Assembly (NCBI RefSeq): GCF_019355395.1
Contig: NZ_CP048829.1
Coordinates: 1,763,501 to 1,827,500, forward strand
Source: Chordicoccus furentiruminis
GTDB taxonomy: Bacteria > Bacillota > Clostridia > Lachnospirales > Lachnospiraceae
DNA: 64,000 nucleotides
Direction of reading: 5' to 3'
Shown here: piece after piece, positions 8,732 through 17,321 of the stretch
How the letters are laid out: the number at the start of each line of letters is the position of its first letter
How positions within the stretch are numbered: position 1 is the stretch's first letter
Made by a program: the position numbers and the translations under genes
Notes under the pieces: generated by a model
Databases searched by the model: none
What the model was told of the DNA's origin: nothing
Seen by the model: only the letters and a program-made list of their open reading frames with translations

Positions 8732-10237
8732 ATGATGAACTCTGTTCTTAAGAGAGCGGCGGCACTGGGCCTTAGCGCGCTGCTCGCTTCGACGGCGCTC
8801 GCGGGCTGCGGCAGCGAGAAGGAAAGCTCGTCGGCAATCGACGGGACCGCGACGCTGATGACGGTAAATGACGAGAAGGTGCCGCTTGGCGTCGCCGCCT
8901 TTTACGCCCGCTACCAGCAGGCGCAGCTTTATCAGCTGTACCAGATGTACTTCGGATCGGCGTCCTCGATCTTCAGCCAGTCCTACGACGAGAGCGGGAC
9001 GACGTACGGCGACGAGATGAAGGAAGAGATGCTGACCAACCTGAAGACCATGATGGTGATCAGGCAGCACGCGGAGGATTACGACATCTCGATCTCCGAT
9101 TCGGAGGAGAAGGCGATTGAGAAGGCGGCGCAGCAGTACATCGACAGCAACGATGAGGAGACCAGAAAGAAGGTCGGCGCTTCGAAGGAAGACGCGGTCG
9201 AGGCGATGGAGCTGCAGACTTATCAGAGCAAGATGATGGATCCGATCGTGGCGGATGTGGATACGAAGGTCACGGACAAGGAGGCGCAGCAGACGACGCT
9301 GACGTACGTCTCGGTGGCGGTGCCGGATTCCCTTCCGACTGATTCCGGCGCTGAGTCGGCGGTGACGTCTTCGGCGGACGGCGCGGAGTCTGTGCTGAGC
9401 GGTTCGTCTGCGGCGGAATCGCTGACGACGGATTCCTACGCGGCGGACAGTGTGGCGGCCTCCGCGACGGAAAGCGTCAGCGCGGCGGATGTGACATTGT
9501 CCGGCACGGAGTCTGCCGCGGCGGAGTCGGGCGCCTCCTCCGGACTCTCCGGCGCGGAGAGCGTCGAGTCGGCCGCTGAAGAACCGGATCCGGCGCTTCA
9601 GGCCTATGCTGAGGCAAAGGCGCAGAAGGTGCTTGACGCGGCGGAAAAGGAGACGGATACCGCGAACGCGGATCTGGACGCTGTCGCGAAGTCCGTGGAC
9701 AAGGATCTCGCCGCTTCGAACGGACAGTTCACGACGAATGACACCTCGGATACGACGCTGGATTCCAGTCTGGTCAAGGCTGTCTCCGGGCTGAGCGACG
9801 GAACGCTGGTGGATCATGTGGTGAAGAGCTCGGATGGAAAGAGCTTCTATGTTGTCCGGCTCGACAAGAACTTTGACAAGGACGCGACCGAGACGAAGAA
9901 GCAGAACATCGTCGTCGAGCGGAAGCAGAATAAGTTCAAGGAAGTGACGGACGGCTGGGTGAACGAGGCGAAGATCAAGGTGGACGACGACGTCTGGGCG
10001 ACCTTCACCATCAGCGATGAGGAGCCGTTCACGCTGGTGACGCCGGAGGCGTCTCAGTCGGCTGCCGAGTCGGCCGTATCCTCCGCGGCGAGCGGGACAT
10101 CGGTCAACGGCGCGGAAACGCCGGCGGATGAGGCGGCTTCCGCCGCCGCGTCCGCGGCGGAGACGGCCGCCACGACTGCGGAAACCGCAGCCTCACCGGT
10201 CTCTGTGCCGGCGGCCTCCTCGGAAGCGGATTCCTGA
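8732..10237 (+). CDS. PrsA/SurA-like peptidylprolyl isomerase lipoprotein with Ser/Ala-rich insert
   Basis: 501 residues, exported and lipid-anchored: signal peptide with lipobox LAGC (Cys 26). The N-terminal part (YARYQQAQLYQLYQMYFG...LKTMMVIRQHAEDYDISISDSEEKAIEKAAQQYI) is of SurA/PrsA chaperone type. Parvulin-like elements follow in two pieces: TLTYVSVAV near 190, then VSGLSDGTLVDHVVKSSDGKSFYVVRLD near 350-385. Between them sits a Ser/Ala/Glu-rich, presumably unstructured stretch (about 200-286). A second such tail runs from about 437 to the end. In this family the function is folding of exported proteins outside the membrane. GGAGG lies 7-10 nt before two possible ATGs (8732, 8735). It has its own promoter and terminator. 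Confidence 0.82.
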   Translation: MMNSVLKRAAALGLSALLASTALAGCGSEKESSSAIDGTATLMTVNDEKVPLGVAAFYARYQQAQLYQLYQMYFGSASSIFSQSYDESGTTYGDEMKEEMLTNLKTMMVIRQHAEDYDISISDSEEKAIEKAAQQYIDSNDEETRKKVGASKEDAVEAMELQTYQSKMMDPIVADVDTKVTDKEAQQTTLTYVSVAVPDSLPTDSGAESAVTSSADGAESVLSGSSAAESLTTDSYAADSVAASATESVSAADVTLSGTESAAAESGASSGLSGAESVESAAEEPDPALQAYAEAKAQKVLDAAEKETDTANADLDAVAKSVDKDLAASNGQFTTNDTSDTTLDSSLVKAVSGLSDGTLVDHVVKSSDGKSFYVVRLDKNFDKDATETKKQNIVVERKQNKFKEVTDGWVNEAKIKVDDDVWATFTISDEEPFTLVTPEASQSAAESAVSSAASGTSVNGAETPADEAASAAASAAETAATTAETAASPVSVPAASSEADS

Positions 10238-10282
10238 GACCTCAGCCAGCTGCCGTAAGGAAACGAAGAATGCACCAAGGCC

Positions 10283-10325
10283 GGCCCCGCCGGAGCGGAA
10301 GATACGCTCCGGCGGGGCCGTTTTA
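10283..10325 (+). terminator. Strong intrinsic terminator
   Basis: A perfect 15-bp GC-rich stem (10283-10297 with 10305-10319), 7-nt loop, then GTTTTATT. It ends the PrsA-like lipoprotein transcript. Confidence 0.9.
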
Positions 10326-10370
10326 TTCGCCTTTCTGTCCACCGGTTTACGTAACAAAACTGCAATAATC

Positions 10371-10454
10371 TGTGGACAAAGTGGATAAATTCGTGCATAA
10401 CTCGGAAAATCAAGCGAAATAGATGGTGGAATCGTGTATAAATCAGGTGGATAA
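10371..10454 (+). other. Cluster of five near-DnaA boxes
   Basis: Five 9-mers in the same orientation, each one mismatch from TGTGNATAA: TGTGGACAA (10371), AGTGGATAA (10380), CGTGCATAA (10392), CGTGTATAA (10433), GGTGGATAA (10446). They lie in an AT-rich stretch of about 90 bp between a terminator and galK. No replication gene is near, so this is not a typical oriC. It could titrate DnaA, regulate galK, or be chance. Confidence 0.3.
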
Positions 10455-10466
10455 CTTCGGGAGTTC

Positions 10467-10512
10467 GTCACATTGGTGACGATTGACGGTCAATTTCATT
10501 CATTCTGATTAT
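10467..10512 (+). promoter_or_regulatory. Probable galK promoter with palindromic sites
   Basis: -35 TTGACG (10483-10488) with GATTAT (10507-10512) after 18 nt as the best -10. The -35 lies in an 11-bp palindrome, TTGACGGTCAA (10483-10493). Directly upstream is GTCAC-ATTG-GTGAC (10467-10480). Two adjacent dyads sharing GTCA/TGAC halves suggest a repressor or activator site. The regulator is unknown. Confidence 0.4.
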
Positions 10513-10573
10513 TGTATTCAATCCTGCTGTAAAGTAAACTGATCTGGTATACATGATGGCGGAGGAAAAGAGA

Positions 10574-11749
10574 ATGACCCGGGTTGAGCTGATCGAGGAA
10601 TTTTTGAAACGGTTTGGCGACAGTGATCAGGCGGTTCGCGTTTTTTACGCACCGGGACGGGTGAACCTGATCGGAGAACATACAGATTACAACGGGGGAC
10701 ATGTATTTCCCTGCGCGCTGACGCTTGGGATTGAAGGCGTGTTCCGTCTTCGCGGCGACCGGACGGTCCGCCTTGCATCCCTCAATGAAGCCGACGGAAT
10801 CCGCACGTTTTCTCTGGACGATCCGCTGGTGCTCCGGGAAGAGGACGGCTGGGTCAGCTATGTGAAGGGCGTGCTCTGGGCCTTTCAGATGAGAGGCTGT
10901 GTGATCCCCGAGGGCTTCGAGATGCTGATTGAGGGCGATCTGCCGGCCGGCGCGGGCCTTTCCTCCTCGGCGGCTCTGGAGGTGCTGACCGGGATGGCCG
11001 TCACGCGTCTCTATGAGCTTCAGAACGTGAATGAGATCGAGATCGCGGTGTTAAGCCAGCGTGCCGAGAGTAAGTTTGTCGGAATGAACTGCGGGATTAT
11101 GGATCAGTTCGCGTCCGCGATGGGGCGGAAGGGCTGCGCGATCCTTCTGAATACGGACCGGATCCGCTACGAATATGTGCCGCTTCATCTGGGGGATGCG
11201 AAGATCGTCATCACGAACAGCAAAGTGAAGCATTCTCTGGTCGATTCGGCGTACAACACGCGCCGGACCGAGTGCGGCAAAGCGCTGAAGAAGCTGCAGC
11301 TTGTCAGCAACATCAACCATCTGTGCGATCTGGATGTGGATAAGTTCGAGAGCACCAAGGACGTGATCATGAACGATACCTACACAAAGAGAGCGCGTCA
11401 TGTGATTTATGAAAATGCACGCACGATCCGGGCCGTCAGCGCGCTGCGCGTCGGCAATCTGAAGCGGTTCGGCGAGCTGATGAATCAGTCCCATATTTCG
11501 CTCCGGGACGACTATGAGGTTTCCTGCCCCGAGATCGATTTTCTGGTCAAGTCAGCGTGGAAGATCGACGGCGTGATCGGCAGCCGGCTCACCGGGGCCG
11601 GTTTCGGCGGCAGCACGGTGAGCATTGTCCGCGGAGACGCGGTGGAGACGTTCCGTGAACAGCTGACGAAGGGATATCAGGACCGGTTCAATATGACGCC
11701 GGACTTCTATGTGGTGGAGGCCGGGGACGGCGTGAGAGAGATTCCCTGA
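10574..11749 (+). CDS. galK: Galactokinase
   Basis: A 391-residue GHMP kinase that phosphorylates alpha-D-galactose to galactose 1-phosphate with ATP, the entry step of the Leloir pathway. Visible: the galactokinase signature GRVNLIGEHTDYNGGHVFP (from about residue 28), the GHMP phosphate loop LPAGAGLSSSAALEV (near 125), and the C-terminal GSRLTGAGFGGSTVSIV. The ATG at 10574 has GGAGG at 10561-10565, 8 nt upstream; an in-frame ATG at 10553 lies before that site. No galT or galE is adjacent. A long terminator hairpin follows. The family is certain by motif. Confidence 0.95.
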   Translation: MTRVELIEEFLKRFGDSDQAVRVFYAPGRVNLIGEHTDYNGGHVFPCALTLGIEGVFRLRGDRTVRLASLNEADGIRTFSLDDPLVLREEDGWVSYVKGVLWAFQMRGCVIPEGFEMLIEGDLPAGAGLSSSAALEVLTGMAVTRLYELQNVNEIEIAVLSQRAESKFVGMNCGIMDQFASAMGRKGCAILLNTDRIRYEYVPLHLGDAKIVITNSKVKHSLVDSAYNTRRTECGKALKKLQLVSNINHLCDLDVDKFESTKDVIMNDTYTKRARHVIYENARTIRAVSALRVGNLKRFGELMNQSHISLRDDYEVSCPEIDFLVKSAWKIDGVIGSRLTGAGFGGSTVSIVRGDAVETFREQLTKGYQDRFNMTPDFYVVEAGDGVREIP

Positions 11750-11890
11750 GAGCCGAAGGCGAAGCTCCGCCGATACGGAGGGAGAGGTGCAGCCGGCACC
11801 GGGAAGCGGCCGGGAGACGGGCCCGGCGGAGGTGCGGAAGCATTCCCATGAAACGTCCGGACATGATGGGAACCGATGCAGGACGGATAG

Positions 11891-11938
11891 GAGCCCGGGC
11901 GCGATCCTCAAAGAGATCGCGCCCGGGCTCCCTTTATA
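11891..11938 (+). terminator. Terminator between convergent galK and the V-ATPase operon
   Basis: A perfect 16-bp stem (11891-11906 with 11915-11930), 8-nt loop, followed by CCTTTATATT on the plus strand. It ends the galK transcript, and the hairpin may also help stop the leftward ATPase transcript, though no T run follows on that side. Confidence 0.85.
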
Positions 11939-11991
11939 TTCAGCGTATCTGCCATCCGTTCCTGACGGCTGAGCCGGGACAAAGCGCGTGC

Positions 11992-12633
11992 TCAGGCGCT
12001 TTCCGCCTTTTTCGCGCTTTGCCGCTTGATGACCTTCATGCGGGTGAATTCCTCGCGTTCCTTCTCCTCGAGGGAGGCGGAGATCGCCTTCACGAGCGTC
12101 TCGTAGTACGGGATCGTGATGTTTTTCAGCGCGTTGGCCCGCTTCTGCGTCCGCTGGATATCGGCGGCGAGACGGTGCGCTGTGATCTCGTACTGCGCCA
12201 GAGAGAGCGTCAGACTCCGTACTTTAAGAAACATCCTGCGCGCCTCGTCCAGCGCGTCTCGGGAGCGGTAGAAGGCATAGGCGGGCTTCACGTCGGTGCT
12301 CGTCGGGGATTCATCCCGGACCAGCGGGATCTCCGTACCCATGATGCTCCGCGTGTGGACGGAGATATCCGTCTCCAGCTCGATGGTCCGGGAGAGACGC
12401 TGGACGGTGGAAATTCCCATCTCCAGATTGGCCTTCTGCAGCGCGGCGTACGCCTCGCGGTAAGTCACGTCGATCTGGGACTGGAGCTCCTTCGCCTTCT
12501 CGATGTGCGTCGTCAGCTCGCGGATCAGGATGTTCCGCTTCTTGTCCATCAGATCGTATCCCTGACGGGCCAGCGTGAGCGAGTTCTTCGCGCGCATCAG
12601 ATTGCCTTTTGTTGGGACTTCATTCGGATTCAT
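11992..12633 (-). CDS. atpD: V-type ATP synthase subunit D
   Basis: 213 residues, almost entirely coiled-coil. This central-stalk rotor subunit carries torque between the A3B3 head and the membrane ring. The N-terminus [35 protein letters not shown] and the C-terminal [18 protein letters not shown] are diagnostic of subunit D (NtpD). It is the last gene of the operon and overlaps the stop of subunit B by 4 nt, so it is translationally coupled. The gene symbol follows the A/V-type nomenclature, not the F-type one. Confidence 0.96.
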   Translation of the reverse strand: MNPNEVPTKGNLMRAKNSLTLARQGYDLMDKKRNILIRELTTHIEKAKELQSQIDVTYREAYAALQKANLEMGISTVQRLSRTIELETDISVHTRSIMGTEIPLVRDESPTSTDVKPAYAFYRSRDALDEARRMFLKVRSLTLSLAQYEITAHRLAADIQRTQKRANALKNITIPYYETLVKAISASLEEKEREEFTRMKVIKRQSAKKAESA

Positions 12634-14030
12634 ACGTTCGCCCTGTCGTTCTCGTCATTTCCGTGAAAATACTTCTTCAGCATACCGCTGTCGATCCGGT
12701 CGAGCTCGGATTCCGGAAGGATATGGAGCAGCTTCCAGCCGAGATCGAGCGTCTCGATGACGCTCCGGTTGGCGTCCTCGCCCTGGCCGACAAATTCGGA
12801 CTCGAAGGCCCTGCCGAAGGCGAGGTACTTCTGATCACTCTCGGACAGTTCGTCCTCGCCGATGACGGAGGCGAGGGAGCGGACATCCGTGACCTTCGCG
12901 TAGGAGGAGAAGAGCTGGTTGGCCAGCGCCTGATGATCCTCCCTCGTGTAGCCTTCGCCGATGCCGTCCTTCATCAGACGGGACAGCGACGGCAGCACGG
13001 AGATCGGCGGGTAGATGCCCTGGCCGTTCAGCTGGCGGTCCAGCACGATCTGACCCTCGGTGATATAGCCCGTGAGGTCGGGGATCGGGTGGGTGATGTC
13101 GTCATTGGGCATCGTCAGGATCGGAATCTGCGTGACCGAACCTTCCTGCCCCTCCACGATACCGGCGCGCTCGTACATCGACGCCAGATCGGAGTAGAGG
13201 TAACCGGGATAACCCTTTCTGGACGGGATCTCACCCTTGCTGGAGGAAACCTCACGGAGCGCCTCGCAGTAGGAGGTGATGTCCGTCAGGATCACCAGAA
13301 TGTGCATATGTTTCTCGAAGGCGAGGTACTCGGCCGCGGTCAGCGCCATCTTCGGTGTGATCAGACGTTCCACTACCGGGTCGTTGGCCAGATTGAGGTA
13401 CATCGTCACGTGATCGGAGACGCCGCTTTCCTCAAAGGTACGGCGGAAGTACTCCGCGACGTCATATTTGACGCCCATCGCGGCGAAGACGATGCCGAAC
13501 TGCTCGTTGGCGCTGCCGCCCAGGTTTGCCTGACGGACGATCTGTGCCGCCAGCTGATCGTGAGGCAGACCGTTTCCGGAGAAAATCGGAAGCTTCTGGC
13601 CGCGGATCAGCGTGGTCAGACCGTCGATGGCGGAGATGCCGGTGTTGATGTAGTTCCGCGGATATTCCCGGCGGCAGGGATTCAGCGGCAGTCCGTTGAC
13701 GTCGTATGTCTCGCTGGAGACGATGGGCCCCAGACCGTCGATGGGACGGCCGATGCCGTCGAAGGTACGGCCGAGGATATCCTCGGAGAGCGTCACCTGC
13801 ATCGGATGGCCGGTGAGCCGCGTGTGCGTGTTCGTAAGGCTCATGCCGGTCGTGCCCTCGAAGACCTGGATGACCGCCCGGTCATCATAAGCTTCGATGA
13901 TGCGGCCCAGCTTCTTCTCCTTCTCGTCGACCGTGAACTCCACGATCTCGTCGAAGGCCGCGTCCTTCACGCCCTCCAGCACGACCAGAGGGCCGTTGAT
14001 ATCACTTAAACCAAGATATTCGATTCCCAT
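12630..14030 (-). CDS. atpB: V-type ATP synthase subunit B
   Basis: 466 residues. This is the non-catalytic nucleotide-binding subunit of the A3B3 head. N-terminal beta-barrel ([17 protein letters not shown]), then the nucleotide domain with [21 protein letters not shown] where the Walker A should be; as expected for a B subunit, the lysine-containing P-loop is degenerate. [23 protein letters not shown] is the family signature. I choose ATG at 14030, which AGAGG precedes by 6 nt; an in-frame TTG at 14036 is less likely. It lies 12 nt after subunit A and overlaps D. Confidence 0.96.
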   Translation of the reverse strand: MGIEYLGLSDINGPLVVLEGVKDAAFDEIVEFTVDEKEKKLGRIIEAYDDRAVIQVFEGTTGMSLTNTHTRLTGHPMQVTLSEDILGRTFDGIGRPIDGLGPIVSSETYDVNGLPLNPCRREYPRNYINTGISAIDGLTTLIRGQKLPIFSGNGLPHDQLAAQIVRQANLGGSANEQFGIVFAAMGVKYDVAEYFRRTFEESGVSDHVTMYLNLANDPVVERLITPKMALTAAEYLAFEKHMHILVILTDITSYCEALREVSSSKGEIPSRKGYPGYLYSDLASMYERAGIVEGQEGSVTQIPILTMPNDDITHPIPDLTGYITEGQIVLDRQLNGQGIYPPISVLPSLSRLMKDGIGEGYTREDHQALANQLFSSYAKVTDVRSLASVIGEDELSESDQKYLAFGRAFESEFVGQGEDANRSVIETLDLGWKLLHILPESELDRIDSGMLKKYFHGNDENDRANV

Positions 14031-14042
14031 GAGCAACCTCTT

Positions 14043-15818
14043 TTACGCGTTCTTCTTCATGACGGTCTGATAGAAAGCTTCGATCTTTCTGCTGTACTCA
14101 TCGAACAGCTCAAGGTGATCATTGGGGATATCGTACTTGATCGCGATCACCTTGTCGAAAATATCCTCCGCCTTCAACACGGACATCGGGTGTCCCTGCG
14201 CAACCAGTTTCTTTGATACCCGGTAGAGATGCAGGATCGTCTCCATCATCAGGAACTGCTTCTTCAACGGGACGTTCTGGTCGTCCTTGTGGAAGGCGTT
14301 CTGCTGAAGGAACCCGACGCGGATTACCCGCGCGATCTCCAGCGTCAGCTTCTGGTCGTCCGGAAGAACGTCGGAGCCGATCAGCTTGACGGTCTCCATC
14401 AGCTTGTTCTCGGCGTGGAGGATGGCGATGATCTGCGTGCGGTCCTCCATGAATTTCGGGTCCACGTTCTTTTTGAACCAGGGCGCCATGTCGTTGGCAT
14501 TTTCGGAATAGGACTCCATCCAGTTGATGGCGGGGTAGTGGCGCGCGTAGGCCAGCTGCTTGTCCAGCCCCCAGAAGCACCGGACGAACCGCTTGGTGTT
14601 CATCGTCACGGGCTCGGAGAAGTCGCCGCCCTGAGGAGAAACCGCGCCGATGATGGAGACGGAGCCGCGGCCGCCCGAGAGGACGTCCATCATGCCGGCC
14701 CGCTCATAGAATGCGCTCAGCCGTGAGGCGAGGTAAGCCGGGTAGCCTTCCTCCGCCGGCATCTCTTCCATACGGCCGGAGAGCTCACGCAGCGCTTCGG
14801 CCCAGCGGGAGGTGGAGTCGGCCATAATCGCGACATCGTAGCCCATATCGCGGTAGTACTCGGCCATCGTAAGCCCCGTGTAGATCGAGGCCTCGCGGGC
14901 CGCCACCGGCATATTGGAGGTATTTGCAATCAGGGAGGTGCGCGCCATCAGCTTGTTGCCGGTCTTGGGATCCTCCAGCCTGGAGAAATCCTCCAGCACC
15001 TCGGTCATCTCGTTGCCGCGCTCGCCGCATCCGATGTAGATGATGACGTTGGCGTCGGAGAATTTGGCGATGGAATGCTGCGTCATCGTCTTGCCGGTGC
15101 CGAAGCCTCCGGGGATCGCAGCCGTGCCGCCCCGGGAGAGCGGGAAGATCGTGTCGAGCACCCGCTGGCCGGTGACCAGCGGCTCGATTGCCGCCAGACG
15201 CCGGATATAGGGGCGGGCGACGCGGATCGGCCACTTCTGGGCGAGCGTCAGCTCGCGCGTCGTGCCGTCGGGCAGTTCGACGGTCACGATCGGTTCCGTG
15301 ACCGTGTAGGGACCGTCCGGCTTTACTTCCTTCACCACCGCTTTGGCGATCAGCGGGGTCATCATGCTGCGGTGCAGGATCGAAGGCGTTTCCTGCGTTT
15401 CCGCGATGACCTGGCCTGCGGTGATCGTGTCGCCGGCATGCACCTTCATCTTTACGTCCCATTTCCGCGTCTCATCCAGTGCGGAGGCGTTGACGCCGCG
15501 GGTGATGTATTTGCCGGACGTCTCGGCGATCTTCTCGAGGGGACGCTGAATGCCGTCGTAGATATTGTTGAGAATGCCCGGGCCGAGCGTGACGAAGATC
15601 GCCTCGTCCGTGCCGTAGACGAGCTCGCCCGGCTTCATGCCGGAAGTCTCCTCATAGACCTGGACGGTGGTCGTGTCTCCCTTCAGAGAGATAACCTCGC
15701 CGACGAGACGCTCTTTGCCGACGTAGACCATTTCGGACATCCTGAATCCCGTGGCGTTCTTCAGATAGATTACCGGTCCGTTGATGCCGTAAATTACTCC
15801 GGTCTTCTGTGTGCTCAT
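14043..15818 (-). CDS. atpA: V-type ATP synthase catalytic subunit A
   Basis: The 591-residue catalytic subunit of the A/V-type ATPase, which makes or hydrolyses ATP at the membrane. Visible: N-terminal barrel [15 protein letters not shown], the A-subunit-specific 'bulge' insert (about 110-190), Walker [19 protein letters not shown] (about 230), [11 protein letters not shown], and [31 protein letters not shown]. The P-loop reads GGFGTGKT instead of the common GPFGSGKT; the essential GKT is kept. The length is normal for the family. It sits between E and B in the operon. Confidence 0.97.
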   Translation of the reverse strand: MSTQKTGVIYGINGPVIYLKNATGFRMSEMVYVGKERLVGEVISLKGDTTTVQVYEETSGMKPGELVYGTDEAIFVTLGPGILNNIYDGIQRPLEKIAETSGKYITRGVNASALDETRKWDVKMKVHAGDTITAGQVIAETQETPSILHRSMMTPLIAKAVVKEVKPDGPYTVTEPIVTVELPDGTTRELTLAQKWPIRVARPYIRRLAAIEPLVTGQRVLDTIFPLSRGGTAAIPGGFGTGKTMTQHSIAKFSDANVIIYIGCGERGNEMTEVLEDFSRLEDPKTGNKLMARTSLIANTSNMPVAAREASIYTGLTMAEYYRDMGYDVAIMADSTSRWAEALRELSGRMEEMPAEEGYPAYLASRLSAFYERAGMMDVLSGGRGSVSIIGAVSPQGGDFSEPVTMNTKRFVRCFWGLDKQLAYARHYPAINWMESYSENANDMAPWFKKNVDPKFMEDRTQIIAILHAENKLMETVKLIGSDVLPDDQKLTLEIARVIRVGFLQQNAFHKDDQNVPLKKQFLMMETILHLYRVSKKLVAQGHPMSVLKAEDIFDKVIAIKYDIPNDHLELFDEYSRKIEAFYQTVMKKNA

Positions 15819-15832
15819 TCGTTTTCCTCTTC

Positions 15833-16408
15833 TTACTGTAAGGTGTAGCTGTCGCGGATCTCCGCGAGACGGTAGCGGAAGGAATTGTCAAGCAGGACAT
15901 GTCTCGCGGGAATCACGGCGCGAAGACCGCCGTCGAATTCCTCTCCCGGGCGGGAGATGGTGAGCGTCTCGCCGGTCTGCTCCTCGAGCGTCTTCTTCAG
16001 TGCGCTGTCGGAAGGGTCGATGTAGAAGCGGACCTCATCCGAACCGGCGAACGCGCGGGCCGCGCGGATTTTGGAGGCCAGAAAGCCGGTATAGTCCGGG
16101 GTTTTCTTGAAGGCCATCAGCCGGTCGAGGGCTCTGGCGAAGAGCTGCGCCTTGATTTCCTCCTGCCGGGCCGCGATTTTCTGACGAAGCGCGACCTGTC
16201 TGGCGGAAAATTCCTTGTTCAGATCGCGGCTGATGGAAGCCCGTTCCTCCTCTTCGGAGGCGCGTGCCTGACGCTCCTTCTCCGCCTTGTGCTCCTCGAA
16301 GGCGGCGTCCAGCTGCTTCTGATAGCGGTCCAGCTCGGCATCGCTCTCGGCGGCCGCCTGCTCCAGCGACAGATCGTAAAATTTCTTGAGTTTTTCGTCT
16401 AACGTCAT
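15833..16408 (-). CDS. atpE: V-type ATP synthase subunit E
   Basis: A 191-residue peripheral-stalk subunit. The first 110 or so residues form a long charged coiled coil (LEQAAAESDAELDRYQKQLDAAFEEHKAEKERQ...). The C-terminal globular part (VRFYIDPSD...GGLRAVIPARHVLLDNSFRYRLAEIRD) matches the family end, where DGGLxxxxxxxxxxxNTxxxRL is usual. It pairs with the G/H-type coiled-coil subunit to hold the head static. Start ATG at 16408, directly downstream of subunit F. Confidence 0.9.
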   Translation of the reverse strand: MTLDEKLKKFYDLSLEQAAAESDAELDRYQKQLDAAFEEHKAEKERQARASEEEERASISRDLNKEFSARQVALRQKIAARQEEIKAQLFARALDRLMAFKKTPDYTGFLASKIRAARAFAGSDEVRFYIDPSDSALKKTLEEQTGETLTISRPGEEFDGGLRAVIPARHVLLDNSFRYRLAEIRDSYTLQ

Positions 16409-16422
16409 ATGATTACCTATCT

Positions 16423-16731
16423 TCAAAGCCTGAGTCCGATTGCCTGACTGATGTAGTCCGTGATGAAGTGCGGGCTCCGCCCGGTGCCGTGGCGGTCCGG
16501 AATATCGATGATGAGCGGCATGCTGTGCGTCAGCTTGGCGCTGTTGACGATATCGGGATAGTCGCGGCCGAACTTCTCGGTGAGGAGAAGGATGCCGATC
16601 GAGGGATCGGCGCATGCCTTCTCCAGCGCCTTCTTCAGCTCGTCCCGTTCATGCACGACCACACCGTCCACGCCGGCGAGACGCATGCCGGTGAGGGAAT
16701 CGATGTTATCGCTGATCAGGTACATTTTCAT
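16423..16731 (-). CDS. atpF: V-type ATP synthase subunit F
   Basis: A 102-residue small rotor-stalk subunit that binds subunit D. It has a compact alpha/beta fold: MYLISDNIDSLTGMRLAGVDGVVV, then IGILLLTEKFGRDYPDIV and PLIIDIPDRHGTG, all typical of NtpG/AtpF. It is encoded between the K ring subunit and E. The full family length is present. Confidence 0.93.
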   Translation of the reverse strand: MKMYLISDNIDSLTGMRLAGVDGVVVHERDELKKALEKACADPSIGILLLTEKFGRDYPDIVNSAKLTHSMPLIIDIPDRHGTGRSPHFITDYISQAIGLRL

Positions 16732-16774
16732 GCTGATTACCTTGCTTTTTGATCAAGTGAGATGCGCCCGGGCA

Positions 16775-17209
16775 TCAGAGCTGGCCGAGGATCATGAAGG
16801 AGATGATCAGACCGTAGAGGCAGACGCCTTCGGCCAGGCCGACGAAGATCAGGGACTTACCGAGGATGGACTGGTCTTCGGAGATCGCGCCCAGCGCGGC
16901 GGAAGCGGCGGACGCCACGGCGATACCGCCGCCGAGGCAGGAGATGCCGGTGGCCAGAGCCGCCGCGATGTAGCCGAGTCCGGTGGCCATGCCGTTTCCG
17001 GAGGAAGCGGAGGCGGCGAGCACGTTGGAGGCGCCGGCGAAGGTGGAGACGACCGTGACGCCCAGCAGGCCGAAGAACGTGAAGCAGTTGACGGCCAGAT
17101 GACTCTTGAAGCGGCCCTTCGTGCGCTCGCCCTTAAGGAAGGCGACGCCCGGAAGGATGATGGAAAGAACAAGCGCGATAAACAGGGTGATTTCGATTGC
17201 TGTAGACAT
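16775..17209 (-). CDS. atpK: V-type ATP synthase subunit K (membrane ring)
   Basis: 144 residues with four membrane helices (two hairpins): about 6-26, 39-60, 76-108 and 118-142. This is the ion-carrying ring subunit. One membrane carboxylate is obvious, Glu in the last helix (VGLAEGVCLYGLIISFMI), the expected ion site. The first hairpin has no matching acid, as is usual for a duplicated K subunit. Start at 17209 with GGAGG 9 nt upstream; a GTG at 17227 lies before that site. Whether H+ or Na+ is carried cannot be settled by eye. Confidence 0.94.
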   Translation of the reverse strand: MSTAIEITLFIALVLSIILPGVAFLKGERTKGRFKSHLAVNCFTFFGLLGVTVVSTFAGASNVLAASASSGNGMATGLGYIAAALATGISCLGGGIAVASAASAALGAISEDQSILGKSLIFVGLAEGVCLYGLIISFMILGQL

Positions 17210-17321
17210 ACTCGGTTTCCTCCTCACGCTGATGCGTGACTAAAATGAAATGGTCTGCTGATTTATCTTTGTCAGCCGAATCGTTTGCGCCGCGGCTGGT
17301 CGGTTTCTGCGTTTCCGCCTC

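Noticed and set aside
10371-10454. Chromosomal replication origin
   Set aside because: The DnaA-like boxes are all imperfect and no dnaA, dnaN or other origin marker genes flank them.
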